Source of the DNA: Umbilicaria muhlenbergii
Lineage: Eukaryota > Ascomycota > Lecanoromycetes > Umbilicariales > Umbilicariaceae
Direction: 5' to 3'
Length of the DNA stretch: 64,000 nt
NCBI GenBank assembly: GCA_000611775.1
Contig: KK106981.1
Coordinates: 7,988,023 to 8,052,022 of the forward strand
In this document: in pieces, positions 30,834-41,253 of the stretch
How the letters are laid out: every line of letters begins with the position of its first letter
Position numbering within the stretch: the stretch's first letter is position 1
Notes under the pieces: model-generated
What the model saw: only the letters and a program-made list of their open reading frames with translations
Told to the model about the DNA's origin: nothing
The model's database searches: none
Program-made: the position numbers and the translations under genes

Positions 30834-33657
30834 TCACTCATCTTCCTCCTCGTCATCCTCATCCTCATCATCATCGTCCTCATCGTCATCGTCCTCGTCA
30901 TCATCATCCTCCTCTTCCTGCTCCTCCTCGTCCGCATGTGGGGAGCGTGCCCTAACGAAGAGATCCTGTAAACTAACACTTGACTTTCGACCACGCAATA
31001 AGTTTTCGAATACATCTCGCCGCGGAACATACATATCCTCGCCCTGAATGTAGGCCTGAAATTAGCAGAGAACCGGAGTATAGATGCATAAACGATATGC
31101 TTGCCTCTCGTGTGGCAAACACGCCGTACGTGGCGAGACGCGAATCGAGGCTGGTGATAAATTGTAAACCAGTGAGACACCAAGTGTATCACAACAAAAG
31201 GGCAGAAAACCGAGTGAAGGTACGAGTGAACCAGAGGGAAAGAGGACGAAGGGTGAGAGCGAGCAAATCAGACTAAAGGAGGAGTGTGTCAAGTGGGAAG
31301 TCGAGGCCTGAAATTTTTAGTCTTACCCTGTTCTTCAGTAGCTCACTGACAAGCACCCTGGCATTATCTCGATCCTTGGTTTTCATAGTCTTTCGCTGCT
31401 CTGATTCCAGCTCCGGCTCAGATCCCTCTCCTTCGTCTTCTGGGGTGACACGGCCCATGATCGTCTCGACTAGTGGTCCGAATACCTCCACTTGCTGGAG
31501 TACATCGCTAATAGCAGCACTTCCTTCTCTCGACCGAGCCATAAGCGCGAGGGCAAACCATCCTTCGGAACGTATAACAGGCCACCGCGACTGCGAAACC
31601 ATCATCGAAAGGGGGCGTGCGACGTTCGGGTGAAAGTTGTAGAAGCGGTGCAGGATCTCGCCTTGGAACTGAGGATCCGAAGCAGCACCGGCCGAATTGA
31701 GGCCCCGACAGATTGCCGCAACAATGCGGGCAATCTCAACATTGGTGGGTACATCGTCAGATTTCTCGAATAATAACAGCAGGAGGGAAAGATATGTTCT
31801 CTCGTGAGCGGGACTTTCTGGGTCTGGTGACAAGGGCGCAAGTAGACGCTCGATATTGGTCAGGGAGCCATTGATGACTTGGCGAGTAAGGCTGACAGCG
31901 CCGAAGCGCAGTTGAGGAACGGTCCCGTCCCAGAAACGTGACACTGCGCGAATGATTTCGGCTTCGCCAAGCTCATCCTTGTTCTCTGATGGTAGAGCAA
32001 GATTCCTAAGAAATCCCATTGTGGAATGGAGAACTTGTGTATCAGTGCTCTGTCTCAACTTCGCGATTAGAGGTTTGTGGATGTCTCTATCTTGCACCAT
32101 CTCCTGGCAAACAGCATCAGAACGAGCGAGGTTTCCAAGGATGATGCAAGCACATGTCTGAAGCTGCACTTGTGGAACGAAGAGCCATGCTACTAAAGAT
32201 CCGATTAGCGGCGAGTCTAGAGGGAACGAAGCAGCGAATTCGGGAAGGGCGGATACATCCGAGAGAGACTGGATGAGTTGACCGCGCATTGCTGTAAGTT
32301 GCGCCTCTTCTTCGGGGTCGTTCGCTGTTGGAGTCAGGTTCATAACGGAAAGGGGCGCGCTAGAAGGTGGTTGCGCTGAGTAAGACCTGGCGATTAGAGC
32401 TAAGGGGATTTCAAGTAGGTTTTCAGTGATGAGATGCTTCTGGAAGCGTTCATGCTTTAAATGCGTTACTGCAGCATTCACAAGACATATTCGATCGTCG
32501 AGGTCGATATCTGGCTCAGAGGCTGCGCGCAAGATTACTTCCACTGTATAATCAGGACATAAGTTGGTGTCAACTACCGTAGTTAAGTTAGTTACTGCCA
32601 ATTTATCAAGAACGAACAAAAGTAAACATACATTGTTCCATAGCAAAATCAAACATGCGGCATATGTAGCCAAGTATGGGGTTGCCAACAGCCGCTCGAT
32701 TCCTGAGAAGATCGACCAGAACTAGACAGAGGAAATTGGCTGTGGCGACTTGCTGTGCGGGTTCTTGAAATTGTCAGCAATTGCACTACACAAGGACGTC
32801 AATTTATCTGACCAAAATCTGTACATATATTGAAGAGAACTGGAACAGCAACATCTATTAATGAGATATCTCGCAGGCACCGTATAATATGTGGAAGGCC
32901 GCTTTGAGTAACCACGCGCTGTCTGTTGACATCTGTACGGGCACCCCTTTAGCAGATGGTCCACACTTGACGGATTACCCCCAAGCATACCTGTATCTGC
33001 ACAAGTGTTACCAATTAATCGTAAAGCGTGCAACAGAAGATTGTGCTGGATGTTGTTCGCGGATGCCACGCCGATAAAGAAATCTAGAATCCCGGCCTCG
33101 CCGAATGGTATACGCCACGCAGCTGCACATTATCAGCACGAAACGCACAACAGATGGATGGACATGCCCTAGAACACGTGGTACTTACGGTCTCGACTGC
33201 CATCCGCCAGAACTGTTGCTGCCGCAGAAATGAGTTCAGAGCCACGCCACCACATCTGATCGAGAATGCCTCTTACGCTCCTAAGAGCTTCAAGATCTTT
33301 GTAGCCATGCTGATCAGATTGGTCTGCGCGTTCGAAGATGGCATGCAGCTGATCCAGATCAACATTGATGCCCGCGTCTCGCAGACCTGCTTGCTGAGCT
33401 ATGGCTCCAAGAGCAGAGAACATTGGTTTGTTCTTTTTGGCTGTGACGGTGTCTGATACCGTGAGGTTGCTGAGGCGTTCCTGGACTGCAAGGTCGTCAA
33501 ACTCGGGTTGACTCGCGGGAGCTGGCGCAGGACTTGTTGACCTTGAAGGAGCAGCACTCGAAGCCTTGGAAGAAAGGGTGCATGAAGATGAAGGAGGCGG
33601 AGAGTGGATGACCATGGGAGGCGATGCAGCCGTAGATATAGTAGTTGAGCCCTCCAT
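30834..33657 (-). CDS. SmgGDS-like armadillo-repeat protein
   Basis: Six exons (33189-33657, 32991-33122, 32813-32932, 32632-32763, 31327-32573, 30834-31055) join in frame to 773 residues. The N-terminal 75 residues are Ser/Pro-rich. Armadillo-type helices follow: SANNIQHNLLLHALRLIGNT, CADTDVNRQRVVTQSG, VPVLFNICTDFEP, then TCACIILGNLARSDAVCQEM, STMGFLRNLAL and EGWFALALMAR. The CADTDxNRQRVV segment and overall order resemble Rap1GDS1/SmgGDS, chaperone-like exchange factors for prenylated Rho/Rap GTPases. After a longer 271-nt intron, the last exon encodes GEDMYVPRRDVFENLLRG and ends in a tail of about 35 almost purely acidic residues from a GAT/GAA microsatellite. The ATG at 33657 is the first in frame after upstream stops are considered. 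Confidence 0.85.
30837..30930. repeat. TCATCC/TCATCG microsatellite encoding an acidic tail
   Basis: About 94 bp of imperfect CTC/ATC trinucleotides on the plus strand encode Asp/Glu repeats at the C-terminus of the SmgGDS-like protein on the minus strand. Length variation between isolates would change tail length without breaking frame. Confidence 0.88.
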
Positions 33658-34483
33658 GGTTGAATGGTGGGTGCGACCTCTCGACAGCACCAACGACCCA
33701 TGCAATTCACCAGCATGAACGCGAGTCACAGCAGCAGCAGCCCGGGATTTGTCAACTCGACATTGCACACGCCACGGACTTAGGAGCTTCACCGTGTGCT
33801 ATGAGCTTTCCAATAGCACCGGGGGCCCGATCAGGAAGTGATCTGGCACCGGGGGCAGTGTGGCAGTACTCGGCGAAGGTGCGGGACGACCGTGAGAGCC
33901 AAAGGGCAGGTGACTTGTTCCTGCAGTAGCCGCGACGACAGTGCCTAAGGGAGACTTCCTACACGGAGCATGCTGCCCACCGTTCGAGTCATCATCGGTC
34001 AAGCCACCACCACGAGGTCAACGGTCACGGTGGGGGGGCGATAGCAATGCTGGGGCATGCATCAGGGAAGGGGAATGAGTTGGTGGCGGAAGGGATAAGC
34101 TAAGGTCTCTAGAGGGTGTAGGGCGGCGCAGGGATCTTTGCTGTAGCCTGCTGTCGATTGCTATGGCTTGCTGCAGACTAAGGAACTGCACACAGTTTGG
34201 AGAACTGACGGGCGAGTGGTGTAAGCTGCGAAGGGGTGCTGCAGCCCACCGGCTTCCAGTCGAGAGGTCCGGGAGGCAGAAACTACGAAACAGGCACGAC
34301 GGCTTGGCGGGTGGGACGTCACAACCTTATTTCGACCTGAGCTGCTCCACTGCTCCCACCGTCTGTCGGTAGACGCGGTTCGTTCCGCAGCACGGTGAAG
34401 GAGCATGACAAAGAATCATGAATAATGCACTCATGTACATGTGTGCACGGTATGATGGCTTGGGTTCACTACAGGTAGGGTCA

Positions 34484-34620
34484 GATAGCCGTACCTTACC
34501 GCCCCGCGCCGTCCCTTCCCTCGCCTTACCGTAAGGTAAGGTATGCCGCTCTGCCGTTGCCGGCGGTTTGACGCGTACCTAGGTAACCTAAGGTAAGGTA
34601 AGGTAAGGTACCTACCCTAA
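34484..34620. repeat. Cluster of GGTAA/TTACC words
   Basis: The interval holds CCTTACCGTAAGGTAAGGTA and, at about 34580-34615, a run of AGGTA units flanked by ACCTAGGTAACC and TACCTACC. The words are partly palindromic. The same type of run occurs at 6989-7004. Confidence 0.7.
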
Positions 34621-35705
34621 GATGCGAGATGCCTTCACTGCCGTGATGCAGCTCTGCGTCTTTCTTCGCGACTCCGGACAGATGCATCTAATGATCTGGT
34701 TCGGCTTCATGTTCTCCGCTTCTGGCAACGAGAACATGGAGTGACATGTCATGGAACCGATTCCCGTCTTTCTCACCACCCTACCGTCATCACTAAGCGC
34801 CGCAATCTTCAGCTACGTTATCGCCCATTCCCTTGGTGAAATCGCGGACACCGGTTCCTTGTTGTCTGGAACAGCTCTGAGGTGTGGAGGGCCTGATGCG
34901 CATCACTCACCTGGGCCACATACTGGCATGGACTTCAGCTCATCATGGTGGACTCGGTGTCCGGCCCTGCGTTGCGCCCCTCATATCTGAGGCGGTGAAG
35001 CGTTGAGAAGGGTGGACGCAGTGCTGGAGTTCCAGGTTCCTGGACCTTCCCACCGAGGTTAACTTCTCTGGATCCCGAGGCTGACAGCAGGCATGAAACG
35101 TGGCGAGGTTGAACCGGGGTACTAGGATGGAATCCTGTAGGGATGAAGGTTTTTCCAGATGCTTCTGCCGGGCTTCGCAGAGGGCGGGAGGGAAGATTCC
35201 AAAGCCCGTCTGACGATGTTCTAATTGCGTAGGTTGCGTAGGGTGCGTAGGTACCGCAGTCTTGGTACGGATTCCCGTGGTACAGCATGCAGAAGACAGA
35301 AGAACTGCAGGGGACCTGCAAGTGGGCCGAGCCTGGAGACTTGGAGTGACTGGCTCGACCGGCAGGCCCTGGTCGGGCGTTGGTAAACTCCGAGTCGGCG
35401 TTTAGCCATGCCGACCTACACGACCATCCGCGCCTCCTTCCGGGCGCCATCAGCGGCTAACGCAAAGTCTAAAGTGACTGACCCTGGACGGGCATGCTTG
35501 CGAGCCAGACACGGCCAGTACCAGACTTGTCGCAACCCTGAGGAAACGTCAAAGGAACACCCAGCAGGGCCACCAGCAGGGCGACCGCAACGTGGCAGGA
35601 CATTCCTTCGTCCGGGTTGAACCTATATCCGGAGCGCCTCACTCCTTTGACAGCTCTCGCAACCCGATCGCGTGGTGTTACACGGGCAAGAAACCCATAC
35701 ACCGC

Positions 35706-35787
35706 CACATCCACAACCACATCCACAACCACATCCACAACCACATCCACAACCACATCCACAACCACATCCACAACCACATCCACC
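35706..35787. repeat. 12-bp satellite (CACATCCACAAC)
   Basis: Six perfect tandem copies of CACATCCACAAC (35706-35777) and a partial seventh lie 50 bp upstream of the DPM3 start codon. It would be in the promoter or 5' leader. Confidence 0.93.
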
Positions 35788-35837
35788 TCACAACCTCACA
35801 AACTCCCACTCGACTCGACAATCACTTTGCGATCGTC

Positions 35838-36261
35838 ATGACTCGAGCTCGACAGACCATCTCCATTGGGCTTCTCGTATCTTCGGTGCGTTTCTCTGCT
35901 GACGCACAACACTCATTCTAGCAGGCTGGCATTCTCTGCTAATCCGTTCCCTGTGCCTGCAGTTATACCTCGCCCTCTACCTGCAGCTCGTTCCACTTGG
36001 GCCAAAGCTCCAGGATCAAATCGTCCCGGTCGTATGTAATCTCCATCCCTCAAGAAACCACGTGGTAGTCAGACATGCCGCTAATGGCGTGCCAACTAGC
36101 TTCCCTTCTGGGCCCTGGTTTCTTTTGGCGCTTACCTCCTCTTCAAACTCGGCTGGGGTGTCTACACATTCAACGACGTGCCTGAGGCACATGCGGAGCT
36201 TATGAAGGAAATTGAAATAGCAAAGAAGGAGTTGAAGAGTAAAGGCATAGAGGTGGACTGA
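35838..36261 (+). CDS. DPM3: DPM3, dolichol-phosphate mannose synthase subunit 3
   Basis: Three exons, 35838-35885, 35963-36031 and 36100-36261, all in phase 0, give 92 residues, the normal DPM3 size. Landmarks are TISIGLLVSS, LYLALYLQLVPLGPKLQDQI, LPFWALVSFGAYLLFKLGWG and VYTFNDVPEAHAELMKEIEI, with a short coiled C-terminal end. The two hydrophobic spans anchor the enzyme in the ER membrane; DPM3 tethers the catalytic Dpm1 there for synthesis of dolichol-phosphate mannose, used in N-glycans, GPI anchors and O-mannosylation. Introns are 77 and 68 nt. The conventional splice sites and the family match make this one of the firmest calls. Confidence 0.95.
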
Positions 36262-36622
36262 ATTGAGCCCACAACTTGGCCTCCGAATCTGGTTCATCTC
36301 GTGGTATCCAATCTATATCAGTCCACACTACGGTGTCACAACCGATCCAAGGTCATCATATAACTACCAATAAATACATCAAAACCAGTCTAACAGGCAA
36401 TGCTTGAAATGGAAGTACTAGTGGAAGCCGACAGTAAGCTCGGACCCGGCTAAGGAGCGATCACGTGACAAACAAGAATTTATCTGCGGGGCTCGCCACG
36501 TCTCCGCTGTGAAGCAGCTACACACTCTAATCGAGAAGTACTGCCGCTCATTATTCCATCATGAGCAGGTAACACTTCCTGTTCCGTACTTTCTCGAACA
36601 GGTCCAATCACTCCGGAAGGCC
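36262..36622. other. Intergenic region, convergent 3' ends
   Basis: This 361-bp region lies between the ends of DPM3 and the broken secreted-protein copy D. No feature was found. Confidence 0.5.
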
Positions 36623-37100
36623 TCACTTCTGACCTGCCGACGCTACATAACCCTCACCAACCTCCTTCACCCCATCAAAGATTGTAAAGCTAGCAGCGCC
36701 CCATCCATGTTCATTCATGTAGTTGCTCAACGCGCTCAGCGCTGCCCCGAGTACCCCCCAAGTTGTCTGATGGTTGTTGCTATTCCAGTACTTAGCGATC
36801 CCCCCGACACGCAGACCTACGCAGACCTACGAGCGATCCCCCCGACACGCAGACCGACGCAGACCTAGAGGACTGTGTTGGTACCGTGGCGTGGACTGAG
36901 GATCCGGGGTAACAGGCTGCCATGGATGAGGAGATCAGCAGGGTGGTGGACTGCATAGTGAACAGAATATGATCTTACGATCCTGCTATGGTATTAGGGG
37001 CATTGGCGCAGACACGAGAGCGTCGATAGTGTATTGAAGAAGCGGGAATTGGTACTGTCAAGCTGAGAAGGATGGCCGAGTGAAGATTAAAGAATCGCAT
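36623..37100 (-). pseudogene. Truncated CANAP/WNxNNHQ family copy D (internal deletion)
   Basis: The 5' exon is intact: it starts at ATG 37100 with a signal peptide (MRFFNLHSAILLSLTVPIPA), then RSRVCANAPNTIAG and a normal GTAAGA donor at the family's conserved intron position. The 3' end is also intact, reading WNSNNHQTTWGVLGAALSAL, WGAASFTIFDG and a stop at 36623. The middle of the domain (the WCAP strand and GD...GVFSW region, roughly 60 codons in relatives) is missing. In its place are noncoding bases and a 38-bp tandem repeat. In-frame stops precede the WNSNNHQ block and no acceptor gives the right phase, so a functional product is unlikely. Confidence 0.78.
36794..36869. repeat. 38-bp tandem repeat in secreted-protein copy D
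   Basis: Two 38-bp units starting AGCGATCCCCCCGACACGCA lie at 36794-36831 and 36832-36869 with few differences. Each also contains an internal 10-bp repeat (CGCAGACCTA). It abuts the deletion edge of copy D. Confidence 0.88.
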
Positions 37101-37597
37101 AATAAGAAATCAAGTGAAAAGGCAGCAACTCTCCTTGCGCATAGGGGTCCGGACTTGTTATAGAGAATGCTGGCGGCTGTGGGGCAGGATTTCACTTTGG
37201 TGTCTTCCCGCCAGCCAACTCCCCCAGATGAAAGTGTCTTCGGAACTTATAATAACAAAAGCGAAAAGCCTTACAAGGATCTGATAGTGGCTGGATAGTA
37301 ACTCGCATGGCGGCTGTGATACAATGGAACAAGCGAAGATAAAGATCATGTGAATAATAGAAGCGCATGAGATACCGACCAAGCGCGGGAATCAGAGCCA
37401 ACCAGCAAATCGTGGATCGTAGGCAACACATTCACCCCGTCACTGAGACTGCTGGTCGGATCATCCCTTTCCCAGAAGGCTTTATAATAACCGGAGCATA
37501 TATCACTATACCGCCGGCTTCACCGCACACGTCATGACGCTAATCCCCACATCATCTCAACCCTCTACCTCCCAACTGAAAAACCGCACTTCAACAC
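37101..37597. other. Intergenic region
   Basis: A 497-bp interval upstream of copy D and downstream of the oxidoreductase-like gene. No gene is supported; it is AT-rich up to about 37500. Confidence 0.5.
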
Positions 37598-38269
37598 TCA
37601 CCCCCCCAAACTCCCCCCCCGCTTATGCCTCTCCTTCAACCGCTTCTCCGTCCGCATAAACTCCCTGATCCCCACCGGCACGCCCTCCAACAATGTCTCC
37701 ATCCCCGCCTCCCCTCCCCCATCCCAATTCGTCTCGCTCCCCCCCCCATCATCGTCCATACTCCCATCCACATCCTTCGCAGCCTCCATCCTCGCCCTCA
37801 CGCCCCTCATATCCGCCTCCCTCCTCTTCCCCGCCCATTCTTCTAGGTCGTCCCGGTAGACGTCCCATACGCAATTCACGCAGCCGCTCATGCAGCAGTT
37901 GTCGGGTTCGCTGGGGCGGGGCGGGACGGATACGCCGTTGATGAGGGTGGAGTGGGCGTCGATGGTGCGACGTCGTTCGGCGGGGCCGGCTAGGCGGGAC
38001 CCGAATATCACTCGCGCTTTCTGGAGGCGGGCGTCCCGGTCTTGGACTTGGGTCGGTTGGGGCGGAGCAGGCTGCTGGGTGGGGGAGCCGGCGGGGGCGT
38101 TTATGGGGCGAGGGGGTAAGGGTGAGGAGAGTAGGAGGGAGTAGTAGTCGTCGACGGGGTCGGGTGGGTTTGAGTTGGTGGATTGCGGACGGGGGCGAAA
38201 GTGGGGGGGGATGGTGGCGGAGGGGCGGGCTCGGAGGAGAGAAGTGAGACCGGGTTTGATTGTGTTCAT
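37598..38269 (-). CDS. Oxidoreductase-like domain protein, probably mitochondrial
   Basis: A single 223-residue frame starts at ATG 38269. The N-terminus (MNTIKPGLTSLLRARPSATI) is basic and hydroxylated with no acidic residue, as in a mitochondrial presequence, and is followed by a Pro-rich linker. The core is PDNCCMSGCVNCVWDVYRDD followed by LEEWAGKRREA, which is the signature of the oxidoreductase-like N-terminal family (OXLD1/PF09791), with four clustered cysteines. The rest is acidic or Lys/Arg-rich and disordered, ending IREFMRTEKRLKERHKR. The family is conserved in eukaryotes and its catalytic activity is not established. The gene is divergent from the next one. Confidence 0.85.
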   Translation of the reverse strand: MNTIKPGLTSLLRARPSATIPPHFRPRPQSTNSNPPDPVDDYYSLLLSSPLPPRPINAPAGSPTQQPAPPQPTQVQDRDARLQKARVIFGSRLAGPAERRRTIDAHSTLINGVSVPPRPSEPDNCCMSGCVNCVWDVYRDDLEEWAGKRREADMRGVRARMEAAKDVDGSMDDDGGGSETNWDGGGEAGMETLLEGVPVGIREFMRTEKRLKERHKRGGSLGG

Positions 38270-38587
38270 GGTTCTTGGTAGCAGATAAATGAAAGTCTCC
38301 CTGTTATCGGAAAATCATTGCGGTTGCTCGGCGGTGGATTGTAAAGAACTGCGGGGATATGGAGTTGTGCGGAGATAAGTCGCTGGCCGACAGCGATGTC
38401 ATGAGCAGAAGGTTTAGCGACAGCTTTCAGCCCTATCAACCCAAAGCGCGAACCAAACAACCACGCGACGCCTCACCATCCTCTGAATTATATTTCTATC
38501 TTGTATAGCATATCATATCTACGTGATGAGTAGATGCTAACACTCAGTACACGCAATATGTCTACGTTTTGAAGCTATTCTACACCC
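38270..38587. promoter_or_regulatory. Divergent promoter region
   Basis: A 318-bp interval between divergent start codons. No gene or named regulatory site was seen. Confidence 0.5.
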
Positions 38588-40674
38588 ATGGACGCTTCCC
38601 CTGCGAAACGGCGCAAAACATCGCCCACGACTGCTGTCGCCGTCAGCGCGTCCAATACTACAACTCGACCAGTCAGTCAGGATGGAGAGCAGACAACGCC
38701 AGGGCGGGCGTCATTTATGTCGCCAACGAAGGCCAGTCTTGCCCGCTTTAACCCCAGTCTAATACCACGGCCAAAGGTAGCGGGCGCAGGCGCGCCAAGG
38801 TTAGGGCAGACTTCTGTCGGGCAACAACCCTTGCGTAAAGCAAGGAAAGAGGCAAGTGGGAATGGCAGCACTCGGAGGTCGCACCCAACAACACCAACGC
38901 GCGAACTTGATGGACCGTACCCCATGGGTGCGACGACTACGAGTGCAAGGGCGGCTACAGCATCTCCTGGACAGACTACACGATCGCTCGGTGGAGGCAT
39001 GTCCGCAGCGCCAAGGAGACGGTCCCACACACCTGGACGAGCATCATCGCCCTTGAAGCCCATAGGCAGGAACCTGGAGGTTAATGTCGCAGCATCACCT
39101 CCTGAGGCTGAACATACTGCACAAGAGATTGTGGATGGTCAGTTGGAGCAGGAACTACAAGACGGAGCTGCGAGGCGGTTAGGGCGAGTAGCAAACGCGG
39201 ACAATGCAATCGCCATGTCGAACCGAGCTGAACCAGTAGAGCCGGAGTTGCCGCCTACGCCTACAGAGCTCGGTCTGGAACCGCCGCCAGAACGGCCAAA
39301 AGGATTGCTTTTCAGCAGTCCCAGTAGAAGAGCGCGGAAGAAGAGAGGGTCAAGCGTGAAGTCATCTCCGCTAAAACCTCGAGATCCGCCACCTGAAAAG
39401 CCACCCGATAAGACATTTAGCCCCCGTCGGAAGCCCGCGCTAATACAGCAACCTACACAGCCTGACGTAAGAGAAGAGTTGTCAAGCAAGCAGAAAGAGC
39501 GGGATAAACTGTCCAGACAGCTCCAGAGTCTGCAGGCTGATGTGGCGCGGTTGGAAGGCGAAGTTGCAAGAACACAGGACTCGGCACCCGCTGAGCAACG
39601 GAGCCAAGAAGAGGTGGATGAATTATTGTATGCATTACTCTACAACATCGCCTAAATCCCCAGGCCTTGTATTAACTCGCTCCGCACAGGTCCATTCTTA
39701 CCAGCACAAATCCCACGCACAAGGAAATCCGTCCGAAACCTCAACCGCCTCCACTCTCCCACCGTCTTTCGCTCTTTCTTCCCTTTCCCAAGCAGCCTCC
39801 CCCGTCTCCGTCGGCAGCCCCTACTTCAACCTCACCCTTACCCTCTCACCACCCCATACCACTAGAAGACCCTCTCCCCCATCTCCGCGTCTTCACTCCA
39901 CTGAGTATCTCTTCAACCGACACCATTCTGCCATCCACAGCACCAAACGCTCCTCTGCTCCAACGCCACGACATCACACTCGCATCCCCACAGGACCTCT
40001 TGGTCGTCAGATTGTCTCTCGTAGCAAACACAACCACTGAAACTGTCGAAAATCTCGAAGTCGTCAACCTCTCGCCATGGGCCGTACCTGAACTAGGGAC
40101 CTGGATCCGCAGTCGAGCTCTCGACGGCGATGTGTCCTCTATTGGCTGGGCCACCGGTCGATATTGGGAAGTTGCGCAGCTAAGAGCCCGTTGCTGGGAG
40201 TATTGCGAGCGAGACCACCCAGAGCTCGTTGCGCACAAGCGTCACCGAGGCGGTCCGACAATGGGCAGGGCGAAATCTAGTCTACCGAAGCGTCGAAGAC
40301 GTCCGCGAAAGGAGAATCAGACCCTGGCTGATGACGAAGACGCCGATGGCAACGACACCGACGACGACGACGACGACGTGACGGCGGAATCCCTCTCGCG
40401 GTATGATCTACTCATACATCTTGGTCGGACATCACTGCTCTTCCAGCGCGATGGCGTCGCTCTCCTCATATCTTGGCGCATTGACTTCGACTGGACAGGC
40501 GAAGTCCAGAGTCACGTGTCAGCTAACGCGGCGTTTCCATCACGGTGGGAGCGAACCGACGAGAGGGGCTCGTTGGGGAACGTGGGCCGGGTTTTCCAGA
40601 AGCTGGTGAAGGTGAAGGGTGTCCGTGGGGCGGTGGGGATGCTTGTGGGATTGGTGTTTGGGGGAGTAGAATAA
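38588..40674 (+). CDS. Hypothetical protein, disordered/coiled N-terminus and folded C-terminus
   Basis: Two exons, 38588-39627 and 39690-40674, join in phase 2 to 674 residues. The first 250 residues are basic, Ser/Pro/Thr-rich and disordered with a likely nuclear signal (PAKRRKTSP). A Lys/Arg-rich Pro block and a coiled coil (SSKQKERDKLSRQLQSLQAD) follow. After the intron come LPSHHPIPLEDPLPHLRVFT and LLVVRLSLVANTTTETVENL, then WAVPELGTWIRSRALDGDVS and YWEVAQLRARCWEYCERDHP, interrupted by a basic/acidic low-complexity insert (KRRRRPRKEN, DDDDDD). The last part is DLLIHLGRTSLLFQRDGVAL and LLISWRIDFDWTGEV. The layout (tail, coil, small alpha/beta domain) resembles inner-kinetochore COMA-type proteins, but that is only a guess; I do not firmly recognise it. 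Confidence 0.72.
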
Positions 40675-41253
40675 TGGACTGTGGGGGGTTGCGTGAGTAT
40701 GCGTCATGGTTTGGGGGGGATTTGGTGGGATTGTAGAGGATGGGGTGCGGATTTCCAAAGCGACGGGATGGATGCCGAGTTTTGGAATACAGGAATGCTT
40801 ATTACGTATCAGAGAGAGGAGAGGAATCTACCTATCCGTCCTCTCGATTCCGAATGAGGTACTTTCGCTTCTGCCGTGGCCGTACCATGGCGCGTTTAGC
40901 GTTTCGTTTCAGGATACTCGACGCTTGTACGTATAATTTCAGGGACCTGCATTAGCCCCGACGACCTTCGCGCATTTCAACTCTATAAAAGCGCGGGCTG
41001 TGGAATGCACCCGTGGGAGACCACCGGTGGGGTGTTTGGGGGTGGCGAAGGAAGGGGGGAGCAGCGGATCTACTACCGGTGGAACATCCGGGCTTCGGGC
41101 TTGGAAAGAAACCCGGATTTGGGAAATTGGTTTGTTTGAGGTAGTCTCGTAATGATTACGTTGTTCAGCCCTGAGATTTCTCATTGCAAAAAAGTGGACG
41201 ACTACTCTTCTCACCCCGTTCTGTTCGATCTCTCCCGTCCATCACCCATCAGG
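40675..41253. other. Intergenic region upstream of secreted-protein copy C
   Basis: No gene is supported in these 579 bp. It should hold the copy C promoter. A TATAAAA-like word (CTATAAAAGCG) lies at about 40981, roughly 270 bp before the start codon. Confidence 0.5.

Larger units (their letters stand above)
33658..35837. other. Gene-poor region with TAAGG repeats
   Basis: No gene is supported in this 2.18-kb stretch between the SmgGDS-like gene and DPM3. Several frames of 60-170 codons lack domains and overlap one another on both strands. Two simple repeats lie in it: TAAGG/CCTTA words at 34484-34620 and a 12-bp satellite at 35706-35787. Confidence 0.5.

Noticed and set aside
34935-35450. 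171-codon minus-strand frame
   Set aside because: No domain, no splice pattern, and overlapping frames of similar size on both strands.
35592-35921. 109-codon plus-strand frame with HNHI repeats
   Set aside because: The repeats are the translated 12-bp satellite; DPM3 in another frame explains the right end.
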